A stretch of 64,000 nt of DNA from Adineta vaga (lineage: Eukaryota; Rotifera). A model generated the notes under the pieces. It was not told the origin of the DNA and ran no database searches. It worked only from the letters and a program-made list of their open reading frames with translations. Made by a program: the position numbers and the translations under genes. Location of the stretch: NCBI GenBank assembly GCA_021613535.1, contig CP075493.1:14694001-14758000 (forward strand), written 5' to 3'. Below, one piece after another: positions 10,098 to 21,018 of the stretch; position 1 is the first letter of the stretch; the number at the start of each line of letters is the position of its first letter.

Positions 10098-11413
10098 TGC
10101 ACTTTCTCTTGCATTCTCGATGACGAAGCATTTTTCTTTCTTTCCTTACCATTAACATGTTTAGACATAAAACATTTTCTTTCCTCAATACCCTAGATGA
10201 GGACATATTGAAGTTAAACAGAAACGATCAAAAAGAATGTACTTTCCTGACTTAACGAAAAATAATAAGATATGCATCAGACTTTTCTAGGTGAAATTAT
10301 TTTCGCACTTTTCTTTTGTACAAATATTTCTCAAAATGTAAAACATGCTTGGAAAAATTTCAAAATAAATAAATACATTGTTATCCAATTCAGAATCGTA
10401 TTTGAATATTTTAAAAGTGTCCTCGCACAATCTTATCCTTTATAACTTGGAAATATCAGTATTAAGCATATAGATAATGAGCATCAATACAAATTCTTGA
10501 TTTGACTTGACGTAATGAAAAAATGTAATGGTAAAAATCTTTTTTTTTCATTTTTATATTAAACTATCTGAACTTTTTTAAATGAGCCACCAAAATTTAC
10601 GCTATTGAAGAAAAAGAAAAGAACAATTTCAATCGAAATTCTTATTGATTTCAAGTGAAAGTAATTATATTTGAATTTCTATTTTTGAATAATAAAGTTC
10701 TATATCAATACTTCCATGTCTTTCTTTCATATAATAAGATATTATATCCTTACAAACAGCTGTTATTTATGTTCGTGAAATGAATTTTTTATCAAATTAA
10801 ATCAGCTTTTCCGAGGATATTTTCACCAGTTTCACTTTGATTTTCAATAATGCGGGGAATGTCATGTGTTCACATAAAAAGATTAAACTTTAACACCTTT
10901 CAGATTAATATTTGCAAGTTCTTTCTCTATCTAAAATCCATTACATCACCATTTTAACAAATGAGAACATTATGATCTCTATATCTTTGGAATTAAGTAG
11001 ATTCATTCTCACAATTCTGAATAATTAAAATATGAATTTTCGTTTTCAAAGTCTCTACTTGCTTGCATAAGTTTACTTTTTTAATATATTTTACCTACAT
11101 AGAATTCACGTAACAGTCCATTCACTTTAAGCATTACAATGTTTGCATCTACAGAAGATTTTCATCTATTTTGAGGTTGATTGTTATGGGTTGGGATGTC
11201 TACTTTCTTCTAACACCCACACCCTCAAGATGGTTTTATTCTGTATAAAAAATGAATCGTCAATGTATGTTTGGATTTAATTAAGAAAAGAAAAAATGAG
11301 CCATTAGATGAAATACTTTTAATATTAATGAATCCAGAAGGAAAGAAAGAGCATATAAAATACATTCGTTAGTTCAGTATTTCTTCAACAAACACGAAAG
11401 GTCGTCTGTCAAC
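10098..11413. other. Intergenic region
   Basis: About 1.3 kb of AT-rich DNA between divergent genes. No coding relic recognised; one fold-back element lies at 11187-11232. Confidence 0.4.
11187..11232. repeat. G-rich/C-rich fold-back element
   Basis: G-rich arm (atgggttgggatg), pyrimidine centre (tactttcttc), C-rich arm (aacacccacaccctcaagat). The distal end CACCCTCAAGAT is shared with the element at 33021-33074. Confidence 0.45.
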
Positions 11414-12480
11414 ATGTCAAGTTCTACCAATTTTGCTTTAATTCAACGACAAATTATTCGTTGTTTTTTTTCATCATATCTTTTCTTTGGAAATATTGGA
11501 AATATTTTCAATTGTTTAGGTAAAACCATATTTACAATAGTCAGAAGAACTAAATAGACTGTTTTCTTTCTATAGTATTTTCTCAAAAGTCTTTACGTAA
11601 AAGTTCTTGTTCAATTTATTTTCTTGCATTATCAATAACAAACTTAATTTTACTTGATTATGCTGTTTCAACTCGTTTCTATTCAAATGAACAAACAAAT
11701 CCAAATAGTTATTCATTAGTTCATTGTAAATTAAATCTATATCTTATTCATATATTATTAATGATTTCACGAACATATATTCTTCTGATTTGTATCGATC
11801 GATTTTGTATGTGTTCATCAAGTGCTTTTATACGACGATTTAGTACTCAATATATTGCTCTACGAATAGTTTTTATTGTTCCATTGATTTGGTTAATCAT
11901 TGGTATACACATTCCAATTTATAATATAATTCAATCACAACGATGTATTATGCCAGGAGATTATTCTTTTATTTACAGTATTTATTCTCTTTGTGTTGCT
12001 GGTCTTTTACCACCATTATTAATGATTGTTTTCACATTATTGACTTATACTAATGTAAGAAAAATGAGATCTCGAATAATTCCTGCGTCATTAACAATGC
12101 AAATGCGTATGCAAAGACGAGACCATCAATTATTTGGTATATCCATTTGTCAAGTAATAGTTTATATACTGTCAACATGGCTTTATCCAAGTGCAATTTT
12201 TTATTTTGCATTTATTAAAAAAGGTGATCCACAAACCACTGAAGAATTATTTCTTAATTTATTTGGTAATACACTTTTAGTTTATCTAAATAGTAGTGCA
12301 ACATTCTACATTTATATTTCTACATCATCTAGTTTTCGTACTGAATTGAAAAGAATAGTATTAATCTTTTGTCGACGATGTTCGATGGTTATTCCAGTGG
12401 TTTCATATATGAGTAGAAAGAAGATTCATACAACAAATCAACAGAATCTTCCAATATCACAACGACCGGATATTAAATAA
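11414..12480 (+). CDS. Rhodopsin-class 7TM receptor (peptide type)
   Basis: Two exons, 11414-11519 and 11576-12480, with a 56-nt intron after TM1; about 336 residues. TM1 has the GNIGNIFN pattern, and a Cys at the top of TM3 (VHCKLNLYL) could pair with one in the second extracellular loop (QRCIMPG). TM3 ends in CIDRF, the DRY equivalent. TM5-TM6 are joined by a basic loop (MQMRMQRRDHQ) and TM7 has NSSATFYIY in place of NPxxY. This layout resembles FMRFamide-type receptors that are greatly expanded in bdelloids; the ligand cannot be read from sequence. A cytoplasmic Ser/Thr/Arg tail follows TM7. Confidence 0.85.
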
Positions 12481-12530
12481 TTTTATTCCTTATAGTAAAA
12501 TATAAACAAAATTATTTAATATGTAACAAT

Positions 12531-12922
12531 CGTTTAACATTGACGTGACTTTGTTTAGTAACTTCAACAAACTCTTTTTTGTATAGATCTGAGATTTGCA
12601 CAAATGCGATAAATGTGAGAAGAGATGAAATTAATAAATATCGATATTGATGGAATTGTCCGCGAAGATGTTCTGTATAGTTTGTTTGTTTCTTAGCTGC
12701 AGAAAGATTTCGAGTAAATTTAATAATTATGATTATAATCGTAGAAGAAAATGGAAAATTTTAACGATAGAATCAAATAATTGAACAGTGTTCGAATAAG
12801 AGCCGATGTACCACGTTCGTTTCTCTTCAACATCATCAGCTAGACGACGATGTAGAGGATCATCTTGATTAGTACGATAAAAACAACATGAACGAATCCT
12901 TTTGGTGTTATAATCGACATCG
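12531..12922 (-). pseudogene. Relic of a receptor 7TM tail (LDLa/EGF receptor family)
   Basis: On the minus strand, DVDYNTKRIRSCCFYRTN, then DPLHRRLADDVEEKRTWYIG lead into a hydrophobic stretch with a stop, then a shifted frame LSAAKKQTNYTEHLRGQF and HQYRYLLISSLLTF. The order matches the end of the 7TM part of large bdelloid receptors such as the one at 24897-29791 (whose tail has KHKHLLIAPILL). The N-terminal ectodomain and the last helix are missing. Confidence 0.55.
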
Positions 12923-13264
12923 TGCAGTGGTGTTTATAAATTGTTTTAAGTGATCATACAACATCTACGTCTAAAATCGCCGATAGAAACGAAAATATAG
13001 TTCTGTATTTAATTATAAATGTGATGAGTAACAACGACCGACTGCATGATGAATAGTTTAATATGTTTGGAAATATTTCGACGAGTGTTGTTTAATTTTT
13101 TTTAATGTACTGTTTGTCTTAAGGAATAATCGATATTTTCTATATAACAATTGACTGTTAAAACTTAATATTAAATAATGAATCATTTGTTGTTACATTA
13201 CAAGATAGAATAAAATCATTTGTCTCTAGCATTTACTTATAGAATAAGAATGGTGTTTACCGCT

Positions 13265-13416
13265 GAAGGTAGATTAATGGAGGCAATATAATATTATCGA
13301 CATGCATTAACAATACGACAATGTACTTTATCAAAAATTAACACAGAAGTTGTTTCGTTCTATGATAATCTTGGTTTTGTATACTATAACAAAGTTCACG
13401 ATAAAACAGCATATAG
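13265..13416 (+). pseudogene. Relic of a kinesin-light-chain-like TPR unit
   Basis: Reads EGRLMEAI-stop-YYRHALTIRQCTL followed by VVSFYDNLGFVYYNK. This is the same 42-residue TPR type as the intact gene 270 bp downstream (YNNIGTVYS... EQALNIRQQ), with an in-frame stop. It is likely the remains of an older neighbouring ART-TPR or TPR gene. Confidence 0.5.
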
Positions 13417-13686
13417 GTGATGTCCATTTTCGTTTAGATTAAAACTAAGAAAAGCTTAAATTTTATGCATCTCCATAAAACATGACATAAACATGTTTGC
13501 ATATAAATGTTTGTGCAAGAAGAAAAGTATATCTTATCTGTAAAGCTAACATATAGAAAGTAACATGATATCTTGACTGCTATCTTGCTGGTAAATCACA
13601 TCAAACATTTTATACTTATAATTTTACCTCAGAAATAACAAATATTTCAAACTGACGGTCAATAAAAATTAATTAATATTAATAGA

Positions 13687-16212
13687 ATGGAACAGACAAC
13701 TGTCACTGTGAAACAAGCAAATGAACATAATCATGTCGACGTTGATGGACAAATACAAAATATTCTTATCGTGTGGTTGGACAGTTCCATTCACACTAAT
13801 AATCCAGACTGTCAAAATACAATTACACAACTTCAACAAGTTGTTACCGATGTTCATACATTCACTGATAATGATCAATGCATCGAATTCATTCTCAACA
13901 CCATCGACACAAAAGTATGTTTAATTGTTTCAGGATCAATTGGACAAGATATCGTGTCATGTATACATGATATCTCACAAATTGATTCTATTTTCATCTT
14001 CTGTGGCAATAAAAATCAACATGAACAATGGGTAAAACCATGGTTCAAAATAAAAGATGTTTCTATAGACATCACACACATCTGTCAAGAATTACAACAA
14101 ATAACTCGTCAATATGAACACAATGCCATGCCAATGAGTTTTGTGGGATCTGGAAAACGATTGGATCAATTAGATCCATCATTTATGTACACACAAATCA
14201 TCAAAGAAATACTATTAACCATCACATTTGAACATAAACACATTAAAGAATTTGTCGATTACTATTGTGATGCATTTGTTGACAATGAAATCGATCGAAA
14301 GAAAGTTAAGACACTGGAATATGGATATCATCAAAAAACACCTATTTGGTGGTATACAACAGAGAGATTTTTGTATGGAATGTTAAATCGTGCTTTACGA
14401 GTGATGAACGGTGAGGTGATCACATTGATGGGTTTTTTCATTAGTGATCTTCATCGACAGATTGAAAAACTACACAAACAACAATTTCGAAACATCTTTA
14501 CTGCCGAAATCTTTACAGTTTATCGTGGTCAAGGTATGACAAAGAGAGATTTTGATGACATCGTCAGATCGAAAGGTGGACTAATGTCATTCCTCAATTT
14601 CTTATCAACAAGCAATGATCGTACGGTTGCCCTGTCTTATGCCGAAAGTAATAGTGAGAAATCTGGTCTCATAGGTATTCTATTCGCAATGAAAATCGAT
14701 CCTATTCAATCGACAACACCATATGCTTCAGTTGGAGACATCAGTAGTTTTAAAGACGAAAACGAAATTCTGTTTTCAATGCATTCTGTTTTTCGTATAG
14801 ATGATATCATTGCAATGGATGGTAATGAGCGACTGTATGAGGTGAAGTTGCGACTGACAACTGACAATGATGCAGAACTAGGTGTACTTACTACGCAAAT
14901 TCGAGAAGAAAATTTTCCGAATTCCGAAGGATGGTACAGAATGAGTTTAGTGCTAAATAATATAGGACAATCTGACATTGCTGAACGGATCTGTAAAGTT
15001 CTACATGCTCAGGAAATGAATGACACCGCCAACATATCCATTTATAATCAACTCGGTTCCATTAAATACCAGAAAGGACAATACGATGAGGCCATAAAAC
15101 TTTTTAGAAAATCTCTCAAAACGCAACAACAATTATTGCCTTCTAATCATCCTGATGTGGCTTCATCCTACAACAACATCGCCACAGGGTATTCTGACAT
15201 GGGTGATTATCCCAAAGCACTTTCATCATATGAACAAGCTCTCAACATTCGACAACAATCATTGCCTTCCAATCATCCTGATGTGGCTTCATCCTACAAC
15301 AACATCGGTACAGTGTATTCCAAAATGGGTGATTATCCCAAAGCACTTTCATCATATGAACAAGCTCTCAACATTCGACAACAATCATTGCCTTTCAATC
15401 ATCCTGATGTGGCTTCATTCTACAACAACATCGGTTTGGTGTATTCTGACATGGGTGATTATCCCAAAGCACTTTCATCATATGAACAAGCTCTCAAAAT
15501 TCGACAACAATCATTGCCCTCTAATCATCCTCATATGGCTTCATTCTACAACAACATCGGTACAGTGTATTCTGACATGGGTGATTATCCCAAAGCACTT
15601 TCATCATATGAACAAGCTCTCAACATTCGACAACAATCATTGCCCTCTAATCATCCTCATATGGCTTCATCCTACAACAACATCGGTACTGTGTATTCTG
15701 CCATGGGTCATTATCCCAAAGCACTTTCATCATATGAACAATCTCTCAAAATTCGACAACAATCATTGTCTTCTAATCATCCTGATGTGGCTTCATCCTA
15801 CAACAACATCGGTACTGTGTATTCTGACATGGGTGATTATCCCAAAGCACTTTCATCATATGAACAAGCTCTCAACATTCGACAACAATCATTGCCTTCC
15901 AATCATCCTGATGTGGCTTCATCCTACAACAACATCGGTACTGTGTATTCTGCCATGGGTCATTATCCCAAAGCACTTTCATCATATGAACAATCTCTCA
16001 AAATTCGACAACAATCATTGTCTTCTAATCATCCTGATGTGGCTTCATCCTACAACAACATCGGTACTGTGTATTCTGCCATGGGTGACTATTTGAATGC
16101 TTTTTCATTTTTCGAACATGCTCTTCAAATCGGACAACAAGTACCATCATCGAGCCATCCTAATATACATCTCATTGAAACAAACTATGAAAATGCGAGA
16201 AAGAAATTGTAA
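13687..16212 (+). CDS. Arginine ADP-ribosyltransferase with N-terminal conserved domain and nine TPRs
   Basis: Single exon, 841 residues, no signal peptide. Residues 1-125 form an alpha/beta-looking domain (DQCIEFI, LIVSGSIG, SIFIFC) that resembles the N-terminus of the transporter at 62223-63882. Residues about 210-385 form an R-S-E type ART: YRGQ with R280, FLSTS at 305-309, and an ExE pair (E358, E360) in KDENEILFS, as in arginine-specific mono-ADP-ribosyltransferases using NAD. Residues about 450-835 are nine 42-residue TPRs of kinesin-light-chain type, seven nearly identical. TPRs would bring partner proteins to the enzyme. All catalytic residues are present, so unlike the copies at 31.6-44.6 kb this one looks functional. 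Target protein unknown. Confidence 0.9.
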   Translation: MEQTTVTVKQANEHNHVDVDGQIQNILIVWLDSSIHTNNPDCQNTITQLQQVVTDVHTFTDNDQCIEFILNTIDTKVCLIVSGSIGQDIVSCIHDISQIDSIFIFCGNKNQHEQWVKPWFKIKDVSIDITHICQELQQITRQYEHNAMPMSFVGSGKRLDQLDPSFMYTQIIKEILLTITFEHKHIKEFVDYYCDAFVDNEIDRKKVKTLEYGYHQKTPIWWYTTERFLYGMLNRALRVMNGEVITLMGFFISDLHRQIEKLHKQQFRNIFTAEIFTVYRGQGMTKRDFDDIVRSKGGLMSFLNFLSTSNDRTVALSYAESNSEKSGLIGILFAMKIDPIQSTTPYASVGDISSFKDENEILFSMHSVFRIDDIIAMDGNERLYEVKLRLTTDNDAELGVLTTQIREENFPNSEGWYRMSLVLNNIGQSDIAERICKVLHAQEMNDTANISIYNQLGSIKYQKGQYDEAIKLFRKSLKTQQQLLPSNHPDVASSYNNIATGYSDMGDYPKALSSYEQALNIRQQSLPSNHPDVASSYNNIGTVYSKMGDYPKALSSYEQALNIRQQSLPFNHPDVASFYNNIGLVYSDMGDYPKALSSYEQALKIRQQSLPSNHPHMASFYNNIGTVYSDMGDYPKALSSYEQALNIRQQSLPSNHPHMASSYNNIGTVYSAMGHYPKALSSYEQSLKIRQQSLSSNHPDVASSYNNIGTVYSDMGDYPKALSSYEQALNIRQQSLPSNHPDVASSYNNIGTVYSAMGHYPKALSSYEQSLKIRQQSLSSNHPDVASSYNNIGTVYSAMGDYLNAFSFFEHALQIGQQVPSSSHPNIHLIETNYENARKKL
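15120..16100 (+). repeat. 126-bp tandem repeats coding TPRs
   Basis: Seven 126-bp units are nearly identical at the DNA level. A higher-order pattern is visible: a unit with YSAMGHY...SLKIRQQSLSS alternates with YSDMGDY...ALNIRQQSLPS in the last four units, as if a two-unit block had been duplicated by unequal exchange. Confidence 0.93.
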
Positions 16213-17253
16213 CTTGTACGTACTTTATTTTAAGAAGAAGAAGAGAAAAATATGAACGATGTAGCTGACAACAAAATATCCACGCTGTTTCGAAAAATTA
16301 TTAGTATAGTATACTTTTAGGTTTTGCAAGATATTTCCTATATTGGTAAATTCATATGAACGTGTTATGAAATCAAATTGTAAGGCTTGCGAAACATATA
16401 TTTTTCCGTTAACGTTAGTGGTATTTTTTTGTACACGCATGAGTTTTATCACGTTTAGCATGTCGTTTCTTATGTTTCTGAATAAAGTACTTCTCAATTT
16501 CATCGTATTATATAATTAATATATGCTTCTAATTCGTTCTGTTAAAAAAAAGTAAACAAAACACTTATTCAATTTGCAGTTTTGATGCTGCATCAATAAT
16601 TAAACAAACTCTTTTGAACTAAAAGTGTTTTTTGAGGTCGAAATGTCAGAGTTCAATCTCTTTGGTATATGTTGTGTCGTATGATAAATTTGTACTAAAA
16701 TATCTTTCACTTGGAAAAAAAAAGTATAAGGGCATTTGATCTATTGGAATTTTCCGTACCTTATTAGAGTACCTTGCACATCGAATACACAAGCTTCAAC
16801 TCAACACAGCAATTGAACAGTTTAAAATGTTCCTTTCTCATATGAGTTATATAAGAAGATATGAAATTGAAATACAATCGTGGACTTCATTTAATGTTCG
16901 GCAAAACGTGCAAGAAGATATAGTGAATGAACATGGCATTCACAATTTACTTTTAAATATAAATGTTTTCTTTCAAACATGACGACGGAAAAGAAAAGAA
17001 AGCTAACGAAAAAAGACAACTTTTGTTACTATGACTTTTATTTTTTTTATATTGTTGATTTATATATCTGTTTGTTATTGACTAGTACACTGAATTATTT
17101 TGTGACCATAAACAGTAGAATTACTATCTTACATGACAATATTATATTTTAATCCGATAAAAAGTATACCATGACTTAAAAACAAACGAAATAATATCAG
17201 ACAAAGTTATATTTCAAAAAATGATTGAGAAATCGAATTAAAATTAAAGAATA
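16213..17253. other. Intergenic region with one unexplained open frame
   Basis: Mostly AT-rich filler. 16739-16981 on the plus strand is open for about 80 codons and reads like protein (GIFRTLLEYLAHRIHKLQ, YEIEIQSWTSFNV) but has no upstream ATG and no recognised family; it may be a relic exon. Confidence 0.25.
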
Positions 17254-17815
17254 TCATGATTGCATTAGCTGGTGAAATTATGTATTATACTAGTCGTGGA
17301 ACATCTGTGTGGAGAAATTGACAGATATTCATGTTCGTCCATTTTTTAATAAAAAACATATTGTAAAATCAAGCAACAATGAAACTAGTTTTTTTGCCAC
17401 CAATATTAGCACATGGATGTAAAGAAGAAAATCACAATAACAAAAATATGCATTTACACGCAATTTTTCATGAAAATATTGTTTCTGCTGATGAAAAATG
17501 CCCATTGACGATTAATTTAAACAATCCAAATCGACTGACAATTACTCGTCTATCAATCACACTTATTCTAAATCAACAGTCAGGAGCGGCAGGAAAAGAT
17601 AAATTTATTGGAATGATGACAAAATAAATTTGATGTTTAAATATGTGAAAGAATCGTTTCTTCATATTCATATATATCTCCTCAATGGTCATCTATAAAA
17701 TCACTTGTGATATGTTATGAACTACATCTTGAAGTTTTCATTCCTGAACATTTTACGAATGTTTGTGTTCGAATACCGTTTACTGTCGCTCATAAAAAAC
17801 TGAAAAAAACTTGAT
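17254..17815 (+). pseudogene. Arrestin-like domain relic
   Basis: Three coding-like blocks in one direction: MIALAGEIMYYTSRGTSVW (17256 on), then MHLHAIFHENIVSADEKCPL and NPNRLTITRLSITLIL (17379-17627), then YELHLEVFIPEHFTNVCVR (about 17700-17815). The ADEKCPLTINLNNPNRLTI type of phrase and the final beta-strand match the C-terminal half of arrestin-domain proteins. Stops between the blocks lack splice signals, so it looks dead. Confidence 0.42.
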
Positions 17816-17977
17816 AAAGATCTATTTCCATCAAGATACGAGAGACTTCATCTTGTTTAATTTTATTTCAACAAACAAATTCAAACCCTAACATATATAA
17901 AAAATAGAAGAGAAAGTCGCTTGTTTACATAGATAAACGTAGTTGACAACTTGCGTAAGGGGAATAAAATTAACCTC

Positions 17978-18797
17978 TTATAGAATTTGCACAGCATCAG
18001 GATATTGAATTTCATTGATTTCATCTTGATTAAAAAGATGCTCCTTGATACTAAGAATTCCACTCAATGTTGGATCATCTTGAAATCGTCGTGAACCGTC
18101 ATTTCTCCCAAAAGAAATGTAAGCAGAGGAGAACAAAGATCGGTATTAAAATACTAAATATTAGATGTGTTTGTATGATAGTAGGATGAGGATGTAGGCG
18201 AGGTGAAAACTACTCATACCCATACCGTCAGAAGTTTCCTATCATCATTGCTAAAGTTGTATAAACCAATATTGTTAATTTCTATTTTATAACAATTGAA
18301 AATCTATGCAAACTTTATGTGTTATGTCGATGGACTCCTATTTGTTTATTTACACAGAAATAAAGCGATATTCAGTTAAGAAAACTGCATAACATTGGTG
18401 TAAAAACATAAACGAAAAAAAAAGTATTCGATAAATCAGCAACATTCTTCAATAGCAAAACAAAAACATAAACATGCCAAACTAAAACAGAAGTAAAGAA
18501 AGATAAAAATCAAGAATAAATTTTTATCTGAGAACTTACATATCAAATAAAGCACCACCACCTCTTAAACCTTTCGGAAAATTCTCTCGTGATGATTCAG
18601 ATTGTTCATTTATTGGTATTTCTATTAACAACAAAGAATAACAAAATAATAATTGTTTAAAGTACGACAAACCTTTAGAATTCTGTTCCACATGAGATGC
18701 ATCTCTATACAGGAATAGATCTTTATATATAATATATAGTAGAATTTAGTTTTAATACTTACAAAATAGATGGTTCTTGTTGGATAACAGAAGTCAT
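17978..18797 (-). CDS. Small four-exon gene, 91 residues, unknown function
   Basis: Not visible as one long frame. Exons 18797-18763 (ATG), 18704-18673, 18621-18540 and 18104-17978 (stop) join across GT-AG introns (GTAAGT, GTTTGT, GTAAGT donors), and all phases close exactly to 276 nt. The protein begins MTSVIQQEPSILRDASHVEQ, has a Ser/Glu-rich polar middle, a Gly-rich turn (GLRGGGALFD) and an acidic end (NQDEINEIQYPDAVQIL). There is no signal peptide, membrane segment or cysteine. I do not recognise the family; it looks like a small cytosolic, partly disordered protein. Weakest point: the last acceptor (gggag) is less typical, although a pyrimidine tract precedes it. A TATA-like tatatataaaac lies upstream near 18860. 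Confidence 0.65.
18182..18230. repeat. G-rich/C-rich fold-back element (inside an intron)
   Basis: G-rich arm (gtaggatgaggatgtaggcg) and C-rich arm (catacccataccgtcag) around a short centre, within the third intron of the 91-residue gene. Confidence 0.35.
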
Positions 18798-19717
18798 AAT
18801 TGATGTACGTATGTTTATAATGAAATGAATACTACAATACTCATCTTTTCTTTTTGTTTGTTTTATATATACCTGATATCTTGGATGTGGCGTTTTCTTT
18901 TTCTTTTATAACTATAATCAAAACGATATATACGTATACGCCCTATTCACAATGATCAGGTATACTCCCTCAAGGATAATAATAGCTAATACAGGTGAAG
19001 GAATACGTCAATATGAGTCACACATTAGTTATCGGTTAATATTTCATAAAATGTACTTTTAAATCGAATTCTATTTTATTCACCCAGCATGAACATCAAG
19101 ATATTCAAACAAAAACTTTTTGAGTCTTTCTCTTCGTATATACTTATTTGAATTTCGAAATAGTATCTCCTCCAAAGTATATAGTACGCATCAATGATTA
19201 TACTGAAATAACATAATATCGAGCTGCAAAAAATATATTTCTTCTCCTCTTATTTCGTTTGTATTCATTTTTATTCATACAAGTGAAATCTATATCAGTA
19301 TCGATTTTTTCTCAAGGTAGATAGATATTTATAATTAGTGTCAAATCGAATTGATTCGAGAAGAATCTTCTTTTCACCTATATTATATTAATACTGACAT
19401 ATTTATATAGATATGAACTTGAGCGGCTATGCCACACTACAATAATTTCTAATAGCTTTCAAATCCTTGATAATCGTGTCAAATAATTCTAACATTATGA
19501 ACTTTTATCGTTCTTTAGCCTAAATACATTTATGCTATAATTTAACCTTGTTTTTTTCGATAACAAATATTACGTACGGCATTAACGGATATAATTTCCT
19601 TCAGCTATAATAAATAAAAACTCATTATTTACTTGTGTTCTACCTCCGCAAATATGTCGTATTTGAATTTAGATAGAAGAAAATATTGTCTTCAACATTC
19701 TTCATTACGAATACAGA
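18798..19717. other. Intergenic region
   Basis: AT-rich DNA between divergent genes. No gene or repeat recognised. Confidence 0.4.
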
Positions 19718-20785
19718 ATGTCTCTACTTACAACACTTACCGATATTTATTTTAATATCATTCGTTATTTTATGTCATTGGTTTTTTTCTGTGGAATTAT
19801 TGGTTCAATATTGAATGTAATTCTTTTTTCTCATCGAAAACTAAGACAAACATCATGTTGTACATGTATGTATATTAACATTGATATTTTTTGTTTTATT
19901 CATCATTTATATATTTCATTTTTGATAGATTTTCTTGCTGCATCATTTAGTAGTCTGGTTTCTTTACTTTTTGGTTTAATTCCAACATTTTATTTAATAA
20001 ATAATATCTATCCTGGTAATTATTCAGTTGTATTTTGTAAAATGCAAGGTTATATAACTCATACAAGTCTTCAAATGACTAGAGTTTATCTTGTTTTGGC
20101 GTGTTTTGATCGTTTTGCTCTTAGTTCAGCCAATGCTAATATAAGAAAATTTAGTACAGTTATTGTTGCTCGTCGATGTGTTCCTATCGTAATATTATCA
20201 TGTTATTTAGTTGCTATGCATTTAATTATTTATCTTGATATTGTTAATAATTCTTGTGCAGTTTATAATTTATCAGCATTAATCTATAATAGTATTTATT
20301 CAATAACAACAATATCGATTTTAATGCCTTTATTAATGTTAATTTTTTCACTTTTAACATTTCTTAATTTAAAAAAACGTCAAAAACAACGAGAACATAT
20401 CAATTTAGGAGCCATTCATCGAGATATAATACGTGATAAAAAAGTCTTTTTTACATTATTGGGACAATTATTGCTTTATTTTATCTCAACTGGTTTATAT
20501 GCACCAAATATAATTTATACAACGATTACTCAAAATATGTCGAAATCAATTGATCAACAAATCATTAGTCTTTTCATCAATGCCATAGCACTTCTTCTCA
20601 TTTATATTTATCCCGGCTTTTCATTTTTGGCATTTACACTTACATCAAAAACTTTTCGAAAAGAATTAATCAGTTTAAAAACTTTATTTCCATTTTCTTG
20701 TGTTCGAAGAAGAGCAGTGGTACCGCACGCAACAACAACTAAACGAATGAATGCAAACAATTTAACACACAATCAAACATTTTAA
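19718..20785 (+). CDS. Rhodopsin-class 7TM receptor (peptide type), with a stop-free 63-nt intron
   Basis: The frame is open throughout, but 19866-19928 has a GTATGT donor and a TTGATAG acceptor, is 63 nt long and codes for an implausible Ile/Phe/His-rich insert between TM1 and TM2. Removing it restores the family pattern SCCTYFLAASFSSL, comparable with SSCSIYFLALS in the receptor at 11414. The spliced protein has 334 residues: TM1 GIIGSILNVILF, TM3 ending in ACFDRF (DRY equivalent), Cys in FCKMQG and NNSCAVY for the extracellular disulphide, basic loop 3 (LKKRQKQREH), TM7 with YPGFSFLAF. Retaining the intron would still give a full protein with a 21-residue longer first loop, so regulated retention is possible. 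Ligand unknown. Confidence 0.85.
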   Translation: MSLLTTLTDIYFNIIRYFMSLVFFCGIIGSILNVILFSHRKLRQTSCCTCMYINIDIFCFIHHLYISFLIDFLAASFSSLVSLLFGLIPTFYLINNIYPGNYSVVFCKMQGYITHTSLQMTRVYLVLACFDRFALSSANANIRKFSTVIVARRCVPIVILSCYLVAMHLIIYLDIVNNSCAVYNLSALIYNSIYSITTISILMPLLMLIFSLLTFLNLKKRQKQREHINLGAIHRDIIRDKKVFFTLLGQLLLYFISTGLYAPNIIYTTITQNMSKSIDQQIISLFINAIALLLIYIYPGFSFLAFTLTSKTFRKELISLKTLFPFSCVRRRAVVPHATTTKRMNANNLTHNQTF

Positions 20786-21018
20786 ATATTTTACTTATTC
20801 GAATGTTATCTTTTGAGAATTTGAAAATAAAGAGGTGAACCGCGTTGAATCGCCGTTTTAGACTTACACGGAGACGTATTTAGAAAACAGTACACTATTT
20901 TTTTTCAAAGTTTTAACTCCTTTTTATCCTAAATTCATTAAATAAAGAATTGAAACGTGTTTATTTCTTTTTAAATATTGGGTGAAACTTCAGTAAACAC
21001 ATTTATAATGTTAAACTG

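Noticed and set aside
15155-16096. Long second open frame inside the TPR repeats
   Set aside because: A by-product of 126-bp repeats (a multiple of three) in a shifted frame; His/Trp/Asn-rich with no family features.
15120-16100. CRISPR-like or satellite array
   Set aside because: Units are contiguous, coding and in frame with a protein; there are no spacers.
16225-16503. Minus-strand 92-codon frame after the ART-TPR gene
   Set aside because: No domain, signal or family likeness; composition like random AT-rich frames.
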